Source: Halothece sp. MAG (lineage in GTDB: Bacteria > Cyanobacteriota > Cyanobacteriia > Cyanobacteriales > Rubidibacteraceae). From it: 6,528 nucleotides of DNA. The DNA is taken from contig JAHEOB010000306.1 in the NCBI GenBank assembly GCA_018610095.1, positions 1 to 6,528 of the forward strand. The letters run 5' to 3'. Under the pieces are notes generated by a model. That model searched no databases, was not told the DNA's origin, and saw only the letters and a list, made by a program, of their open reading frames with translations. How positions within the stretch are numbered: the first letter of the stretch is position 1; each line of letters opens with the position of its first letter. This document shows positions 4,876 through 6,528 of this stretch, piece after piece. Made by a program: the position numbers and the translations under genes.

Positions 4876-5895
4876 ATGAATTGTTTTAGCTATGAGCCTC
4901 CTTGGTATTTGCGAAATGGTTTAGGGCAAACGATCGCGATTACTTACTGGTACGGTCAAAGTTGGAATCTTTGGAAGGAGCAAGTTCGGTGGCTCAAAGG
5001 ATATCCTGAAATTCGGTGGCAAGAAACGATCTTTTCCGGGGCAGAGGGGGTTCCGTTGTGGGGAAAATGGGCGTGTCCTGCTAAAGCCCGAGGAACGATA
5101 ATTATCAATTATGGCCTCAATGGGGATACTGAAAAGGCTTGGTATGCTTATTTAACAGCTTATAAAGCCTATCATCAAGGATGGGCAGTTTTAGTTTACG
5201 ATTGGCGAGGACATGGCAAAAGCGCAGAATTATCACCAGTTCCTCCTTGTGATGGATGGCGGGAAGGTGCCGATCAAGTCCAGTTAGCTGAGCAATTAGT
5301 TGCCTTAGGTTGCCCCTCCAATGTGGTATTAGTCGGATTTTCTATGGGAGGGCAATTAGTGTTGTGGGGACTAGCACAACAGAGTCCTTTGATCAAAGCT
5401 GGGGCGGTTCTTTCTCCGAACTTGGAATCGAATCGCTCTCTAACTCACTTACTGAGTTACCCCATGGGGCGTCTAATAGAACAACGCCTTGCTAAAGATT
5501 TAATGGCACAGGCGCAACGTCAACAGCAATCTTTTCCTGAAAAAATTTCCTCAGAAGTGGTAGGCCAAATTGATTCCATTGCTAGCTTTGACCGAGAGAT
5601 CGTTATTGACTATTATGGGTTTTCTAGCGTTTCAGACTATTATCAGAAAACGAGTAGCCTTTATCTATTGGATCAAATCAACCAACCTTATTTGGTAGTT
5701 TATGCCCAAGATGATCCGCTTTTTGATCCCAGTTTAATTCCTGAAATCAAAGAAAAAGTGGAGCGTAATGATGGGGGCACTCTCTTGCTAAGCAAACATG
5801 GGGGTCATATCTCCCATATTGCAAAACCGAATCCAGCAGAGGATCAGTTTTGGGGAATTAACCGCTTGTTAGCGTTTGTTTCGCAGTTTGAGTAA
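4876..5895 (+). CDS. Alpha/beta hydrolase of the YheT / AB-hydrolase-4 (UPF0017) type
   Basis: This is a predicted cytoplasmic serine hydrolase. The substrate is unknown; family members are described as esterases or lipases of uncertain physiological role. The family N-terminal signature PPWYLRNGLGQT is at 8-19. The fold follows in order: a strand and oxyanion region with NYGLNGD (78-84), YDWRGHGKS (108-116), the nucleophile elbow GFSMGG with Ser156 (154-159), an acidic site at Asp279-Asp280 in YAQDDPLFD, and the catalytic His, probably His311, in HGGHISH. The triad therefore looks complete. One deviation is that the usual His-Gly of the oxyanion motif reads Tyr79-Gly80. I chose the ATG at 4876 (339 residues). 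A TTG four codons upstream at 4864 would also keep the frame, and neither has a clear Shine-Dalgarno sequence. No signal peptide or membrane segment is seen. The gene stands alone, divergent from rpaA and convergent with mutS, with no clear terminator in 5896-5961. Confidence 0.85.
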   Translation: MNCFSYEPPWYLRNGLGQTIAITYWYGQSWNLWKEQVRWLKGYPEIRWQETIFSGAEGVPLWGKWACPAKARGTIIINYGLNGDTEKAWYAYLTAYKAYHQGWAVLVYDWRGHGKSAELSPVPPCDGWREGADQVQLAEQLVALGCPSNVVLVGFSMGGQLVLWGLAQQSPLIKAGAVLSPNLESNRSLTHLLSYPMGRLIEQRLAKDLMAQAQRQQQSFPEKISSEVVGQIDSIASFDREIVIDYYGFSSVSDYYQKTSSLYLLDQINQPYLVVYAQDDPLFDPSLIPEIKEKVERNDGGTLLLSKHGGHISHIAKPNPAEDQFWGINRLLAFVSQFE

Positions 5896-5961
5896 CTCGT
5901 GTCGTGCAAAGTCTTACTAATCATGGAATTGCCAATCATTGCTTTTAAGATCAAGCATCGA

Positions 5962-6528
5962 TTAATCTTCAAAGATATCCAATTGATCAATTCGGGTTTG
6001 AGAATCTTTCATTTCTTGTTCAATTCCTTTCCGTAAGCCTAACCCAATTTTACTGTGTTGTTCGATATGGCCCATGACTTGTTCGGCACGGGAAATGACA
6101 CTTGGGGGAAGTCCTGCTAATCGTCCTGCTTCAATTCCATAAGAGCGATCGGCGCCACCAGCTTGTACTTGATGTAAGAAAATAATTTCGTCATCCATTT
6201 CCTTAACTGTGACTTGATAGTTTGCCACGTTGCTCAAAACAGAGGCGAGCTCATTTAATTCATGATAGTGGGTAGCAAAGATGGTTCGCGCTTTAACTTC
6301 GGTGGCAAGATATTCCGCAACTGCCCAAGCAATGGATAGTCCATCAAAGGTAGCCGTTCCCCGTCCAATTTCATCAAGGAGAATCAGGGAATTAGCAGTG
6401 GCATGATTAAGAATGTTAGCGGTTTCATTCATCTCTACCATAAAGGTCGATTGTCCAGTGGCAAGATCATCCACTGCCCCCACTCGGGTAAAAACACGAT
6501 CGCTGATCCCCAATTTAGCCGATCGCGC
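5962..6528 (-). CDS. mutS: DNA mismatch repair protein MutS, C-terminal part (5' end outside window)
   Basis: The last 188 residues of MutS are visible, and the frame stays open to the right edge. MutS recognises mismatches as a dimer and uses ATP to trigger repair. The visible part covers the end of the ATPase domain: DRVFTRVGAVDDLATGQSTFMVEM, then the Walker B motif LILLDEIGRGT with Asp52-Glu53 (numbered from the first visible codon), the DGLSIAWAVAE helix and the ATHYHEL motif with His87. A helical segment SYGIEAGRLAGLPPSVISRAEQVM leads to a short charged linker and the C-terminal sequence QLDIFED. The Walker A loop and all mismatch-binding domains lie outside the window. A TTG at 6513-6511 is an internal Leu codon of the conserved KLGISDRVFTR stretch and not a start. 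The short tail lacks room for the long C-terminal extension of E. coli MutS. Confidence 0.96.
   Translation of the reverse strand, partial: ARSAKLGISDRVFTRVGAVDDLATGQSTFMVEMNETANILNHATANSLILLDEIGRGTATFDGLSIAWAVAEYLATEVKARTIFATHYHELNELASVLSNVANYQVTVKEMDDEIIFLHQVQAGGADRSYGIEAGRLAGLPPSVISRAEQVMGHIEQHSKIGLGLRKGIEQEMKDSQTRIDQLDIFED

Noticed and set aside
5896..5961. Terminator between the convergent hydrolase and mutS genes
   Set aside because: Only very short, imperfect dyads are visible and no stem with a T-tract was found, so none is annotated.
6511..6513. TTG as a start codon for a short MutS-like protein
   Set aside because: The frame stays open upstream to the window edge and encodes ARSAK before it. 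The Leu is part of the conserved KLGISDRVFTR stretch, so it is internal to mutS.

Overview
This window looks like ordinary core chromosome of a cyanobacterium. The evidence is an ndhA-ndhI-ndhG-ndhE cluster of cyanobacterial type (photosynthetic NDH-1 subunits), a response regulator that reads as RpaA (the output regulator of the circadian and redox systems), cyanobacterial-style GloB and MutS, one full HIP1 octamer (GCGATCGC) and several one-mismatch HIP1 sites. By eye the base composition is moderately AT-rich. The sequence alone does not fix the species.

Layout. Positions 1-6 probably hold the first two codons of a minus-strand gene that runs off the left edge. Positions 7-202 form a divergent promoter region. 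Positions 203-3067 hold the plus-strand operon ndhA, ndhI, ndhG, ndhE. It has a long hairpin without a U-tract between ndhI and ndhG, and a strong stem-loop with a T-tract just after ndhE. That stem-loop also lies at the tail end of the convergent gloB gene. Positions 3118-4668 hold a minus-strand pair, rpaA then gloB, 21 bp apart and probably co-transcribed. Positions 4669-4863 (195 bp) form a second divergent promoter region. It has a perfect TATAAT for rpaA and a TTGACT-16-TATAAC promoter for the plus-strand YheT-like alpha/beta hydrolase at 4876-5895. From 5962 to the right edge lies the 3' end of mutS on the minus strand, convergent with the hydrolase.

How the genes work together. The four Ndh proteins belong to one complex. 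NdhA, NdhG and NdhE are membrane subunits at the quinone and proton-channel side, and NdhI carries the two 4Fe-4S clusters that pass electrons from ferredoxin to plastoquinone. The complex serves respiration, cyclic electron flow around photosystem I and CO2 uptake. RpaA, GloB, the hydrolase and MutS are unrelated housekeeping or regulatory functions. The rpaA-gloB pairing is the least expected association.

I found no convincing new biological system, mobile element, CRISPR array or RNA gene. The points worth a second look are small: the intra-operon hairpin, an acidic and Gln-rich tail on NdhI, the closely packed divergent promoters and leader hairpin of rpaA, the rpaA-gloB linkage, a Tyr in place of the usual His in the hydrolase oxyanion motif, and a clamp-binding-like C-terminus on MutS.
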